From: Corynebacterium striatum ATCC 6940 | Lineage (GTDB): Bacteria > Actinomycetota > Actinomycetes > Mycobacteriales > Mycobacteriaceae | Reading direction: 5' to 3' | Length of the DNA stretch: 64,000 bases | Assembly (NCBI RefSeq): GCF_000159135.1 | Contig: NZ_GG667523.1 | Span: 78,331-142,330, forward strand | Shown here: positions 40,640-49,439 of the stretch, piece by piece | Numbering within the stretch: position 1 is the first letter of the stretch | Layout of the letters: every line of letters starts with the position of its first letter | Made by a program: the position numbers and the translations under genes | The notes under the pieces: model-generated | The model's input: the letters and a program-made list of their open reading frames with translations, nothing else | Databases searched by the model: none | What the model was told of the DNA's origin: nothing

Positions 40640-42406
40640 CTAGTAGGCACCCTTAATGGCCTGCTTGTGATCGCGCACTGCCTCGCCCTCAGCGTACAGC
40701 GGCATATCCTCGCCAGCCTTGTACCACGTTACGTCGTTCAGCGGTGCCAAAGGCTTCTTTCCAGCAATCAGATCGGCGGCCTTCTCGCCCACCATCATTG
40801 TCGGCGAGTAGATGTTGCCGTTGGTCACGGACGGGAAGACGCCGGCATCGGCGATGTAGAGGCCCTCAATGCCCCAGACCTGCATGGTTTCTGGGTCCAC
40901 AACCGCCATTGGGTCATCCTTGGAGCCCATCTTGGTGGTGCACGACGGGTGCAATGCGGTCTCACCGTCGTTGCGTACCCATTCGAGGATCTCCTCGTCG
41001 GTCTGCACGTCAGGGCCCGGGCTGAACTCGCGGGCGCCCACCTCAGCCATGGCTTCGGTGTCCAGCAGAGAACGCGCAACGCGCACTGCCTCGACCCACT
41101 CGCGGCGATCCTGGTCGGTCTTCAGGTAGTTGAAGAGGATCTCCGGCTTTTCGTGGATGTCTGCGCTCTTGATGCGGACGTGGCCCTTGGTATCGGAAAA
41201 CATCGGGCCAACGTGCCACTGGAAACCGTGCTTGACGTCGGCCTTCTGGCCGTCGTAGCGCACTGCCATCGGCAGGAAGTGGAACATCAGGTTCGGGTAT
41301 TCCTCGTTCTCGTTGGAACGAACGAATCCGCCGCCCTCGAAGTGGGAGGTCGCAACCGGGCCCTTCTTGGTGAGAATCCACTGCAGGCCCATGAATGGCC
41401 AGCGCCACTTGTCCAGGTAAGGCTGGGAGGAATCGGTGGACTTGGTGGTCTCATACTGGATGTAGACCTCGAGGTGATCCTGCAGGTTCTCGCCGACGCC
41501 TGGCAGGTGCTTGACGACGTCGATTCCGTGCTTGCGCAGCAACTCCTCGTCACCGACACCAGAGACCTGCAGCAGCTGCGGGGTGTTGATGGCGCCAGCG
41601 GAAAGAACGATCTTGTCAGCGAATACGCGGTGGACGCCGCCCTTCCACTCGTATTCCACGCCGATGGCCTTCTGGCCTTCAAAGAGGACCTTGGTGGTAA
41701 ACGCGCGGGTACGCACCTCGAGGTTCTCGCGGTCCAGGTTCGGGTGCAGGTAAGCGCGCGCTGCGGACCAGCGCTTGCCGTGCTTGATGTTGCGGTCGAA
41801 AGGCGCGAAGCCTTCCTGGCGGTAACCGTTGACGTCGTTGGTCAGGTTGTAGCCGGCTTCCTGGACGGACTTAAACAGAGCCTGGAACAGCGGGCTGGTG
41901 GCGGGGCCGCGGGAGAGGTACAGCGGGCCGTCATGGCCGCGGCGCGGATCGTTGTCCTCGGCTGCGGCGGCGTTCTCCATGCGGTTGAAGTAAGGCAGGC
42001 AGTGGGCAAAGTCCCAGTTCTCCATGCCGGGGTTCTTGGCCCACTTCTCATAATCCATCGGGTTGCCGCGCTGGTAGATCATGCCGTTGACGGAAGAGGA
42101 GCCGCCGAGCAGCTTGCCGCGCGCGTGGTAGATGCGGCGGTTATTCATCTCTGGCTCCGGCTCGGATTCGTACTGCCAGTCGTAGTTCTTTGCGCCAATG
42201 GGGAATGAGAATGCGGAAGGCATGTGGACGAATAGGTCCCACAACGAATCGTTTCGGCCTGCTTCGAGAACCAGCACACGGGTGCCGGGGTCCTCACTTA
42301 GGCGAGCGGCGATGACAGAGCCTGCGGAACCGCCGCCTACGACGACAACGTCCGAGACCTCATCGGTGACCTTCTTCGATACCTTCTTGAGATTCTTCTT
42401 TCCCAT
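40640..42406 (-). CDS. betA: Choline dehydrogenase BetA (GMC oxidoreductase)
   Basis: 588 residues from ATG 42406, preceded by AAAGGAG. The FAD motif is [21 protein letters not shown] with the acidic end LVLEAG. GMC signatures are [18 protein letters not shown] and [18 protein letters not shown]. The active-site His lies in [13 protein letters not shown]. It oxidises choline to betaine aldehyde, which BetB (encoded divergently) converts to glycine betaine. The gene is divergent from betT across 381 bases. Confidence 0.9.
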   Translation of the reverse strand: MGKKNLKKVSKKVTDEVSDVVVVGGGSAGSVIAARLSEDPGTRVLVLEAGRNDSLWDLFVHMPSAFSFPIGAKNYDWQYESEPEPEMNNRRIYHARGKLLGGSSSVNGMIYQRGNPMDYEKWAKNPGMENWDFAHCLPYFNRMENAAAAEDNDPRRGHDGPLYLSRGPATSPLFQALFKSVQEAGYNLTNDVNGYRQEGFAPFDRNIKHGKRWSAARAYLHPNLDRENLEVRTRAFTTKVLFEGQKAIGVEYEWKGGVHRVFADKIVLSAGAINTPQLLQVSGVGDEELLRKHGIDVVKHLPGVGENLQDHLEVYIQYETTKSTDSSQPYLDKWRWPFMGLQWILTKKGPVATSHFEGGGFVRSNENEEYPNLMFHFLPMAVRYDGQKADVKHGFQWHVGPMFSDTKGHVRIKSADIHEKPEILFNYLKTDQDRREWVEAVRVARSLLDTEAMAEVGAREFSPGPDVQTDEEILEWVRNDGETALHPSCTTKMGSKDDPMAVVDPETMQVWGIEGLYIADAGVFPSVTNGNIYSPTMMVGEKAADLIAGKKPLAPLNDVTWYKAGEDMPLYAEGEAVRDHKQAIKGAY

Positions 42407-42787
42407 GCAACGCTCCTTTTCCGTGCTTTCTGGCTTTCTTGGTCTTTCAGCGATCTTGCTTGACACTTTGTGACCGAATTCATACGGTCACACTCTCCTA
42501 CGGAGTAAAGCTTTTTGAATTTTATGCATACGAACGAAATGTTATGCGTCGGGCCAAAATGGCCACCCAAACCACTGTACACGTCTTTGTGAATGTTTGC
42601 GCAGTATGGGGTATATTTGGGTTGTTCCGCCCTCAAGTCACGGGCGAAACAATGCAATCAAATCGCGCATAGAAAACGAGGGAGTAATTCACATCACACA
42701 CCCCTCTTCGCCCCAGTGAGACTGAATTTTATTCACGTCTTAATGTCGGAATTTTCATCCATAAACGACTGCAACGAGGAGTAGTAA
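42407..42787. other. Divergent regulatory region of the choline locus
   Basis: 381 bases without a gene. Besides the palindrome at 42469-42492 it holds a near-perfect hairpin (42624-42632 with 42642-42650, one mismatch) and AT-rich tracts upstream of betT. GAGGAG lies 6 bases before the betT ATG. No betI-type repressor gene is present in the window. Confidence 0.6.
42469..42492. promoter_or_regulatory. Perfect operator-like palindrome between betA and betT
   Basis: TGTGACCG-N8-CGGTCACA is an exact 8-bp inverted repeat over 24 bases. A TTGACA (42460-42465) abuts it on the plus strand. It sits 63 bases from the betA start and about 300 from betT. The size suits a dimeric repressor. Spacing is too long for the GlxR/CRP consensus TGTGA-N6-TCACA. 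Confidence 0.65.
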
Positions 42788-45055
42788 ATGGCAAACTTTG
42801 ACCCCCACGACCCGGAGGCGTCCCCGACGCCCCGCCGGTCCCCCCAGACAGGTGGGTCGGAGGCCGCCGCGTCACCGTTAAAAACAACAGAAACCAAGAG
42901 ACCTCGCCGCCCCCTGAAGAAGTCGAACTATCAGGTCCGCGCACTCGTCGGCAGCTTCAAGGCAGAAACCGGCCCGGAAGTCGGCTCTGGTGAAGTTCCG
43001 GTGCCAAAGCCCAACTGGCCAGTGTTCATCATTTCCAGTGCGCTCATCATCGCCATGGCTCTCTACGCAGGGCTTGGCCGCGAGTCCGCAGCAAACACCT
43101 TGGCCAACGTCACCGCATGGATCGGTACCAACTTGGGCTGGTTCTACGTCCTGACGGCCACCATCGCCGTGGTCTTTGTCCTCTATATTGCGTTCTCCAA
43201 CGTGGGCGATATCCGCTTGGGACCTGACCATTCGCGCCCGAAGTTCAACACCTTCTCGTGGGCATCGATGCTCTTCGCCGCAGGTATCGGCGTGGACCTC
43301 ATGTTCTTCGCCGTGGCTGAGCCGGTGACCATGTACGTGGCCCCACCCGTCGGCGAAGGCGAGACCATGGAGGCCGCCAAAGAGGCCGTGGTGTGGGCGA
43401 TGTTCCACTACGGCATTACCGGCTGGGCACTATATGCCCTGATGGGCATGGCCTTTGGCTACTTTGCCTATCGCCTCAACATGCCGCTGGCTATTCGCTC
43501 AGCACTCTACCCGCTCATCGGCAAACGTGTGCACGGCCCGGTTGGTGACGCCGTCGATATCGCCGCGATGCTGGGCACCGTCTTTGGTGTCACGGCGTCG
43601 CTTGGCATCGGCGTCGTACAGCTGTCCTATGGTTTCCACCTCATCTTCGGATTCGAGCAAGGCCTGGGCCTGCAGTCAGCACTCATCATTATCGCCGTTG
43701 TCATCGCCACGCTGTCTGCTGTTTCCGGCGTGGACAAGGGCATTCGCTTCCTCTCGGAGCTCAACGTCTACCTGGCCATCGCGCTCATGATTTACATCGT
43801 GGTCTTCGGCAAGACCGCGTACCTCTTCGACGCGATTACCACCAACGTGGGCGACTACATCTCGAAGTTCCCTTCGTGGACCATGGAGACTTTCGCTTTT
43901 GCTGACGACCAAGCCTCCACCGGCGAATGGATGCAGGCATGGACCTTGTTCTTCTGGGCATGGTGGATTGCCTGGGCCACCTTCGTGGGCCTGTTCCTGG
44001 CCCGCATCTCCCGCGGCCGCACCCTGCGCCAGTTCATCTTCGGCGTGCTCACTTTCCCGTTCCTGTTCATCCTCATGTGGATGTCTTTCTTCGGCAACAC
44101 CGCGCTCGACATGGTGCGTTCTGGCGAATACCCCGACTTTGCGGAAGCCGCCGTTAATACCCCTGAGCAGGGCTTCTACGACATGCTTGCGGAGTTCCCA
44201 GCATCCGGAGTCGTAATCTTCCTGACCACCTTCATCGGTCTTCTGCTCTACATCACCTCAGCTGACTCCGGTGCGCTGGTGATGTCGAACTTCACCTCGA
44301 AGATTACGGATAGCCGCCAGGATGGCCCGCGCTGGATGCGCATCTTCTGGTCCGTCACCGTGGGTGCTCTGACACTGGCCCTGCTGCAGATTGACGGCAT
44401 TGCCACCGTCCAATCCGCCACCGTGGTCATGGGCCTGCCCTTCGCAGTAGTCATCTACCTCGTGATGTTCTCCCTGTGGAAGTCCTTGCGCCTGGAAAGC
44501 GTCCAGCGTGAGGCTCGCCAGACCGCGCTGCATGGCGCAATCTCGGGCCGCACCGAACTGGCACCAGAAAACGGTGACCGCTGGAAGAGCCGTCTAGACC
44601 GCGTCAACTCCTACCCCACCAAGCAGGAAATGGATTCCTACCTGCGTGAGACCGCTACCTTCGCCCTCGAGAAGGTTGCCGTGCAGATGCGTGCACGCGG
44701 GTACGACGCAGTCCTCCTCACCAGTGAGCTTCCCGACGTCGAGCTGCCGCAGCTGGACTTGCAGGTCACCCTTGAGCACGAACGAAAGTTCCGCTACCAG
44801 CTCTTCCCAATCACCGCTGAAAGCCCTGACTTCACCCCAGGCGATGACGACGAGTACTACCGCCTTGAGGTCTACGACCTCACCGGTTCCCTGGGCTACG
44901 ACGTCTACGGCTACTCGGAGAACCAGCTCATCAACAACGTGCTGGATCTCTATGAACGCCACCTAGCGTTCCTGTACATGCAGCAGACCCAGCCGGGCGA
45001 CTCTGACGTCTCCGATGGTGCTGAACCCGAGCCCACATGGCAGGAAGACAGCTAA
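42788..45055 (+). CDS. betT: BCCT family choline/betaine transporter (BetT-like)
   Basis: 755 residues. A hydrophilic N-terminal 70 residues is followed by 12 membrane helices. The BCCT signature region reads WTLFFWAWWIAWATFVGLFLARISRGRTLRQF, with a tryptophan-rich substrate box. GIGVDLMFFAVAEPVTMY is the sodium/proton-site helix. The C-terminal 170 residues form a cytosolic domain with acidic tail, as in osmosensing BetT-type carriers. It should import choline for BetA and BetB. betB follows after 58 bases. Confidence 0.9.
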   Translation: MANFDPHDPEASPTPRRSPQTGGSEAAASPLKTTETKRPRRPLKKSNYQVRALVGSFKAETGPEVGSGEVPVPKPNWPVFIISSALIIAMALYAGLGRESAANTLANVTAWIGTNLGWFYVLTATIAVVFVLYIAFSNVGDIRLGPDHSRPKFNTFSWASMLFAAGIGVDLMFFAVAEPVTMYVAPPVGEGETMEAAKEAVVWAMFHYGITGWALYALMGMAFGYFAYRLNMPLAIRSALYPLIGKRVHGPVGDAVDIAAMLGTVFGVTASLGIGVVQLSYGFHLIFGFEQGLGLQSALIIIAVVIATLSAVSGVDKGIRFLSELNVYLAIALMIYIVVFGKTAYLFDAITTNVGDYISKFPSWTMETFAFADDQASTGEWMQAWTLFFWAWWIAWATFVGLFLARISRGRTLRQFIFGVLTFPFLFILMWMSFFGNTALDMVRSGEYPDFAEAAVNTPEQGFYDMLAEFPASGVVIFLTTFIGLLLYITSADSGALVMSNFTSKITDSRQDGPRWMRIFWSVTVGALTLALLQIDGIATVQSATVVMGLPFAVVIYLVMFSLWKSLRLESVQREARQTALHGAISGRTELAPENGDRWKSRLDRVNSYPTKQEMDSYLRETATFALEKVAVQMRARGYDAVLLTSELPDVELPQLDLQVTLEHERKFRYQLFPITAESPDFTPGDDDEYYRLEVYDLTGSLGYDVYGYSENQLINNVLDLYERHLAFLYMQQTQPGDSDVSDGAEPEPTWQEDS

Positions 45056-45113
45056 GCTGGCGGACCCCGTTCATTTATAGAACTCAAATTCATCTTTAGA
45101 AAGGTTGCTTTTC

Positions 45114-46691
45114 TTGAGCACTCAGAACACTTTGTTCGACCCAACCACTACCGAGTACCTCAAAGGCGTCCATACGGGCGATGGCCCGAAGTCTCTGTTT
45201 ATCAATGGCCAGTGGGAGGCGGCCGCCGACGCTGCCACACGCACCATCATCTGCCCAGCCGACGGCAGCACGGTCGGTGTGGTCTCCGAGGCTTCAGATG
45301 CAGACACCATCCGCGCCATTGAGGCCGCACGCGCCGCCTTTGAGTCGGGTGTGTGGAGTAATACCCCAGCTATTGAGCGCGGCAAGCTGCTGATGAGGGT
45401 CGCCGACTTCATCCGTGAGAACAAGGAGCTTTTTGCTTCCGCTGAGTCCGCCGATACAGGCAAGCGTTACGAGGAGTCCCTCGGCGACATGGACGATATT
45501 TCCAACGCCTTCGATTACTTCGGCACCCTGGCCTCGCACGAGGCCGGCCGCGTGGTGGATCCGGGCGACCAGAACCTGCGTTCCCGTATCGATGCGGAAC
45601 CAGTCGGCGTGTGTGGCCTCATCACTCCGTGGAACTACCCACTCCTACAGGTCTCTTGGAAGGTTGCCCCGGCTCTTGCGGCAGGCAACTCCTTCGTGCT
45701 CAAGCAGGCTGAGCTCACCCCGCACACCGCAATGCTGCTGATGGTTGGCCTGAAGCAGGCAGGGCTTCCCGACGGCGTAGGCAACCTGATCACCGGCGCT
45801 GGCGCTAACTGCGGAAACCCACTGTCCCAGCACCCTGAGGTAGACATGGTCTCCTTCACCGGCGGCCTGGCCACCGGCAAGATCATCGCCAAGAACGCTG
45901 CGGAGACCGTCAAGCGCACCGCACTGGAGCTCGGCGGCAAGAACCCGAACGTCATCTTCGCCGATGCCGACTTCGACGTCGCCGTGGACAACGCCCTCAA
46001 CGGCGCATTCTTCCACTCGGGGCAGGTCTGCTCTGCGGGCTCGCGCATCATCGTGGAAGAGTCCCTGCACGACAAGTTCATCGAGGCCCTGGTCAAGCGC
46101 ACCAACAACATCAAGATTGGTGGCCCGACCGACTCCAAGGCAGAAACCGGCCCGCTGATCTCTGAGGAGCACCGTGAGAAGGTCGCTGCTTACGTGGATA
46201 AAGCACGCGAGCAAGGTGCCAAGATTCTGACTGGCGGCCGCGCTGCTACCAGCGAGGACACCACTGGCCAGCACGGCACTGGTGAGACCGACCTGGGCAA
46301 GGGCGTCTACTACCTGCCCACGATCATCGATGGCGCCACCAAGGAGATGGACTGCGTCCACGACGAGGCCTTCGGCCCAGTGGTAACGGTGGAGACCTTC
46401 ACCACTGAGGAAGAAGCCATCGCTACCGCGAACGACACCGAGTACGGCCTGGCAGGCGCCGTATTTACTAGCGATGCCGGCAAGGCTGAGCGCATGGCCC
46501 GCGCAATGCGCCACGGCACCATCTGGATCAACGACTTCCACCCCTACCTTCCGCAGGCAGAGTGGGGCGGATACAAGCAGTCCGGCAACGGCCGCGAGCT
46601 TGGCCCAACCGGCCTTGCCGAATATCAGGAGCACAAGCACGTGTACCAGAACCTGGCACCGGCGGCGTGGGACCAGTTTGGTCTGCAGTAA
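45114..46691 (+). CDS. betB: Betaine aldehyde dehydrogenase BetB
   Basis: 525 residues starting at a TTG at 45114, 9 bases after AGAAAGG; another TTG at 45105 is too close to that site. Motifs are ITPWNYPLLQVSWKVAPALAAG, SFTGGLATGKII, the catalytic Glu in LELGGKNPNVIF and the nucleophile in FHSGQVCSAGSR, typical of betaine aldehyde dehydrogenases. It makes glycine betaine, an osmoprotectant. Its TAA is immediately followed by the stop of the convergent SDR remnant. Confidence 0.92.
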   Translation: MSTQNTLFDPTTTEYLKGVHTGDGPKSLFINGQWEAAADAATRTIICPADGSTVGVVSEASDADTIRAIEAARAAFESGVWSNTPAIERGKLLMRVADFIRENKELFASAESADTGKRYEESLGDMDDISNAFDYFGTLASHEAGRVVDPGDQNLRSRIDAEPVGVCGLITPWNYPLLQVSWKVAPALAAGNSFVLKQAELTPHTAMLLMVGLKQAGLPDGVGNLITGAGANCGNPLSQHPEVDMVSFTGGLATGKIIAKNAAETVKRTALELGGKNPNVIFADADFDVAVDNALNGAFFHSGQVCSAGSRIIVEESLHDKFIEALVKRTNNIKIGGPTDSKAETGPLISEEHREKVAAYVDKAREQGAKILTGGRAATSEDTTGQHGTGETDLGKGVYYLPTIIDGATKEMDCVHDEAFGPVVTVETFTTEEEAIATANDTEYGLAGAVFTSDAGKAERMARAMRHGTIWINDFHPYLPQAEWGGYKQSGNGRELGPTGLAEYQEHKHVYQNLAPAAWDQFGLQ

Positions 46692-47398
46692 CTAACTCTG
46701 CGTGCGCGGCTTAATGGTCATCGTGTCAATGTTGACGTGCGCTGGCAGCGATGCCACCCAGCGCACGGCCTCCGCGATATCCTCGGCCACGAGGTTAAGC
46801 TCGCCGGCGTAGACCGCGGCGGCGCGCTCAGCGTCGCCGCTGAAACGATTGAGCGAGAACTCCTCAGTGGCCACGCGGCCAGGATCAAGCTCGGTGACGC
46901 GGACATTGTGGTTCTCAATGCGCAGCACGCGGGAGATAACGCGCACGCCATGCTTGGCGGAGTTATAGCCGGAGCCCTCTCGTATGGTGCCCAGCCAGCA
47001 ATGGAGCCCATGTTGATGATGAGCCCGGAGTCGGAGGCCTCCAGCTTGGGCATCAACGCCTGAATCATGCGCACCGTGCCAAGCACGTTAACGTCATACA
47101 TCCACTGCCAGTCTTCGATCTTTGTCTCTACCAGTGGCTCCAAGCCCTTGGCGCCGCCCGCGTTGTTGACCAACAGGTCCACGCGGTCCAAGTGGGAGAC
47201 AAACTCCGCGACGGACTCATCATTGGTTACGTCCAGCGGATAAGCTTCAGCCCCGATTTCTGAAGCAAGCTCTTCGAGGCGTTCCACGCGGCGCGCGCCG
47301 ATGACTACATGCCAGCCATCGGCAGCGAGCGCTCTTGCCGACGCCGCGCCAATACCCGAAGAAGCACCAGTTACAACAGCAATCTTTTGTTCCGTCAT
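46692..47398 (-). pseudogene. Short-chain dehydrogenase gene broken by a -1 frameshift
   Basis: From ATG 47398 the frame reads a normal SDR (MTEQKIAVVTGASSGIGAASARALAADG, LLVNNAGGAKGLEP, LIINMGSIAGWAPYE) and then turns to nonsense. The continuing part, GYNSAKHGVRVISRVLRIENHNVRVTELDPG through SLPAHVNIDTMTIKPR, is in another frame. The switch falls at the C run 46975-46977 (GGG in the gene); restoring one G gives YERGSGYNSAK and a 236-codon gene. TAGCAT ends 8 bases before the ATG. It may be a real mutation or a sequencing error. Confidence 0.85.
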
Positions 47399-47406
47399 AT
47401 CCCCCG

Positions 47407-47412
47407 ATGCTA
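47407..47412 (-). promoter_or_regulatory. -10 box of the SDR gene (leaderless)
   Basis: TAGCAT on the minus strand, 8 bases before ATG 47398. Confidence 0.4.
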
Positions 47413-47474
47413 AACCACCCAATTGCACACGCCCAGCAGGGCTAGCCACAAAACAGTGGAGGCCTCAAGGAAAC

Positions 47475-48020
47475 TTAAGCCTTGACGGCATCCTCGATCT
47501 CGCCCAAGAGGTTGTCAACGAGGCCGTTCTTGAAGTCAGCCGGTGCGAATGCGCCATCGTTCATGTCGGTGATGAGGGAGACCTCAATCTGGGTGCGCAG
47601 CTGCTCCATGGAGAAGTTAGCCACTGCCAGGCGCCATGCCTCAACAGCACGGACGCCGCCGGAGAAGCCGTAGCCCACGAACGCGATTGCCTTGCCAACC
47701 CACTCGGAGCCGAGGGAGTCGAAAGCGTTCTTAAACGGGCCCGGTACGGAGTGGTTGTACTCCGGGGTGACGAAGATGAAGCCGTCGCATGCGTCGATGG
47801 CGTCGGACCAAGCCTGGACGTTAGCGTCGTCGTAGTTCTTGTTCGCGGCCATCGGAACCACGGAGGTGGTCAGGATTGGAACGTTGAAAGCCTTGAGGTC
47901 AACTACCTCGTACTCAACGCCGGTATTGCGGCCCTTTGCCAGGTCAGCAACCCAGTTAGCGATTGCTTCGCCTGCGCGATCGTCGCGGGTGGAACCAAGA
48001 ACGATGCCAATCTTTGCCAT
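47475..48020 (-). CDS. NADPH-dependent FMN reductase family protein
   Basis: 181 residues with the flavodoxin-like FMN_red fold: IGIVLGSTRDDRAGEAIANWV (phosphate loop), then FIFVTPEYNHSVPGPFKNAFD (isoalloxazine loop) and GKAIAFVGYGFSGGVRAVEAW. It probably reduces quinones, azo compounds or flavin. A ribosome-binding site (AGAAGGGG) precedes ATG 48020. A perfect short palindrome at 48045-48060 upstream suggests redox or quinone-responsive repression. Confidence 0.87.
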   Translation of the reverse strand: MAKIGIVLGSTRDDRAGEAIANWVADLAKGRNTGVEYEVVDLKAFNVPILTTSVVPMAANKNYDDANVQAWSDAIDACDGFIFVTPEYNHSVPGPFKNAFDSLGSEWVGKAIAFVGYGFSGGVRAVEAWRLAVANFSMEQLRTQIEVSLITDMNDGAFAPADFKNGLVDNLLGEIEDAVKA

Positions 48021-48044
48021 GTGGAGAATCCCCTTCTCAAAAGT

Positions 48045-48060
48045 TGTTGATTAGTCAACA
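48045..48060. promoter_or_regulatory. Perfect palindrome upstream of the FMN reductase gene
   Basis: TGTTGA-TTAG-TCAACA, 6-bp arms, 25 bases before the start codon and abutting the alkB-like stop. It fits a small dimeric repressor (HxlR/MarR size class). The 40-base gap also contains GAGAA-GGGGA-TTCTC around the ribosome-binding site. Confidence 0.55.
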
Positions 48061-48744
48061 TTAAAGTGTAGCACGGGCGTCAATTTGGCGAATGGTGATG
48101 TTGATTCGCCCCTCCTTCAACCCACATCCTTCCGGCAGCGTTGCGTCGTTGACCCGCACAACCCCGTGGTAGGCAAGTCGCTTCGGGCCGCCGAATACAA
48201 TTAAATCCCCGGAGCTGAGCGTCACGTCATCCCACGGCTTATTGCGATTTTCCGTATTGCCCATGCGAAACAGCGCCTCATCCCCGATGGATAAGGAGAT
48301 GACCGGCGCAAGGGACTCCTCAAAGTCATCGACATGCATGCCCATCCCTGAGCCCGGCGGATAATAGTTCACCAAGGCCATCTCCGGATAGAAGGTCTCC
48401 ACCCACGGTTCCAGCTCCGGGGAGACCTCTGCCGCCGCGCGCAGTGCTGGGCGCGCTATCTCCTGGAGGGAAACGAGCATCGGCGGCACCCGAGTCCCCT
48501 CAATGTTGCCCACGTAACGGTAGGTTTCGTAATGCCAGTACCTGCCCAGATGCAGCTGGTGCACGCTCATCTTTCCGGATTTTAGTTGTGGCTGATACAT
48601 CGCCATGGGAGTGCCAGCGTAGCGCCGTGCCACCTCACGGGTTTCCTCGACGAGGGCACGTTGCTTAGCGACGTCCACCCATCCAGGCACGTGCGCTACC
48701 CCAGGGGCAATGCGGGTGGCGGGCCGAGAGACATCGAAAAGCAT
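48061..48744 (-). CDS. alkB: AlkB-like 2-oxoglutarate/Fe(II) dioxygenase
   Basis: 227 residues from ATG 48744, 7 bases after TAGCCT. The iron ligands are HVD in GSGMGMHVDDFEESLAP and the later His in RLAYHGVVRV. The 2-oxoglutarate arginine is in the C-terminal GRINITIRQIDAR. SLSIGDEALFRMG is family-typical. It should repair N-alkylated bases such as 1-methyladenine in single-stranded DNA. Divergent from an acetyltransferase gene. Confidence 0.9.
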   Translation of the reverse strand: MLFDVSRPATRIAPGVAHVPGWVDVAKQRALVEETREVARRYAGTPMAMYQPQLKSGKMSVHQLHLGRYWHYETYRYVGNIEGTRVPPMLVSLQEIARPALRAAAEVSPELEPWVETFYPEMALVNYYPPGSGMGMHVDDFEESLAPVISLSIGDEALFRMGNTENRNKPWDDVTLSSGDLIVFGGPKRLAYHGVVRVNDATLPEGCGLKEGRINITIRQIDARATL

Positions 48745-48751
48745 GAGCCCA

Positions 48752-48757
48752 AGGCTA
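48752..48757 (-). promoter_or_regulatory. -10 box of the alkB-like gene (leaderless)
   Basis: TAGCCT on the minus strand, 7 bases before ATG 48744. Confidence 0.45.
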
Positions 48758-48780
48758 CATGTCGCATGCATTCTCGTGAC

Positions 48781-48786
48781 TAGACT
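48781..48786 (+). promoter_or_regulatory. -10 box of the acetyltransferase-hrpB operon (leaderless)
   Basis: TAGACT ends 8 bases before ATG 48795. Confidence 0.45.
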
Positions 48787-48794
48787 TGGGCCCC

Positions 48795-49439
48795 ATGAAC
48801 AGCCCCAAGAACTTAGAGCAATACGGCACCTGGGAGAAGATGTCTGGTGGGCAGTGGCACCTGCCAGGTCAGACGGAGGAAGTGCGCACTCAGCACGCGC
48901 GGACGTTCCGTTTGATCAAGCAGTTCAACGACTTGGGCAATACCGACCCAGACAAGGCGGAAGAGATCCTGCGCGAGCTGCTCCCCGATGAATCACACGT
49001 TCCCGGCTGGTTCGGTCCGGCGCACGTGGAATTCGGTTCTAACCTCATCGTGGGCGAACACGTTTTTATTAACTTCAATGCCACCATCTTGGCGCAGGCC
49101 AAGGTCACGCTCGCCGATCACGTGATGATTGGGCCAAACTGCTCCCTTATCACTGTGGGCCATCCGGTCAACGATCACGAGATGCGCGAGGGCGGCTGGG
49201 AGATCGCCAAGCCCATCACCGTGGGTCGCAACACCTGGTTCGGCGCCAACGTCACGGTCATGCCCGGCGTGACCATTGGCGAGGACTGCGTCATCGGCGC
49301 AAACACCTTGGTCACCCGTGACATTCCGGATAAGTCGCTCGTACTCGGCTCCCCGGGCCGCGTGGTGCGCAAGCTTGACGGCGAGAATCTGGAGCGCCAG
49401 GACCTGGAAGGCCCAGTAGAGGGCTTCGGGCTGCTCTAA
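48795..49439 (+). CDS. Left-handed beta-helix sugar O-acetyltransferase (maltose/galactoside type)
   Basis: 214 residues. The N-terminal helical part is followed by hexapeptide repeats (VGEHVFINFNATILAQAKVTL, MIGPNCSLITVGHPVND) with the catalytic His in VGHPVN and the loop GREVTVMPG-like segment NTWFGANVTVMPGVTIGEDCVIGAN. This is the LacA/Maa/NodL group using acetyl-CoA. The acceptor sugar is unknown. Its TAA abuts the hrpB ATG, so the two are co-transcribed. Confidence 0.87.
   Translation: MNSPKNLEQYGTWEKMSGGQWHLPGQTEEVRTQHARTFRLIKQFNDLGNTDPDKAEEILRELLPDESHVPGWFGPAHVEFGSNLIVGEHVFINFNATILAQAKVTLADHVMIGPNCSLITVGHPVNDHEMREGGWEIAKPITVGRNTWFGANVTVMPGVTIGEDCVIGANTLVTRDIPDKSLVLGSPGRVVRKLDGENLERQDLEGPVEGFGLL

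Noticed and set aside
40631..42208. A 525-codon open frame on the plus strand opposite betA
   Set aside because: It is antisense to a clear GMC oxidoreductase and has no recognisable domain; high-GC codon bias keeps the opposite strand open.
42469..42492. GlxR (CRP-type) site between betA and betT
   Set aside because: The TGTGA and TCACA halves are 14 bases apart; the GlxR consensus has 6.
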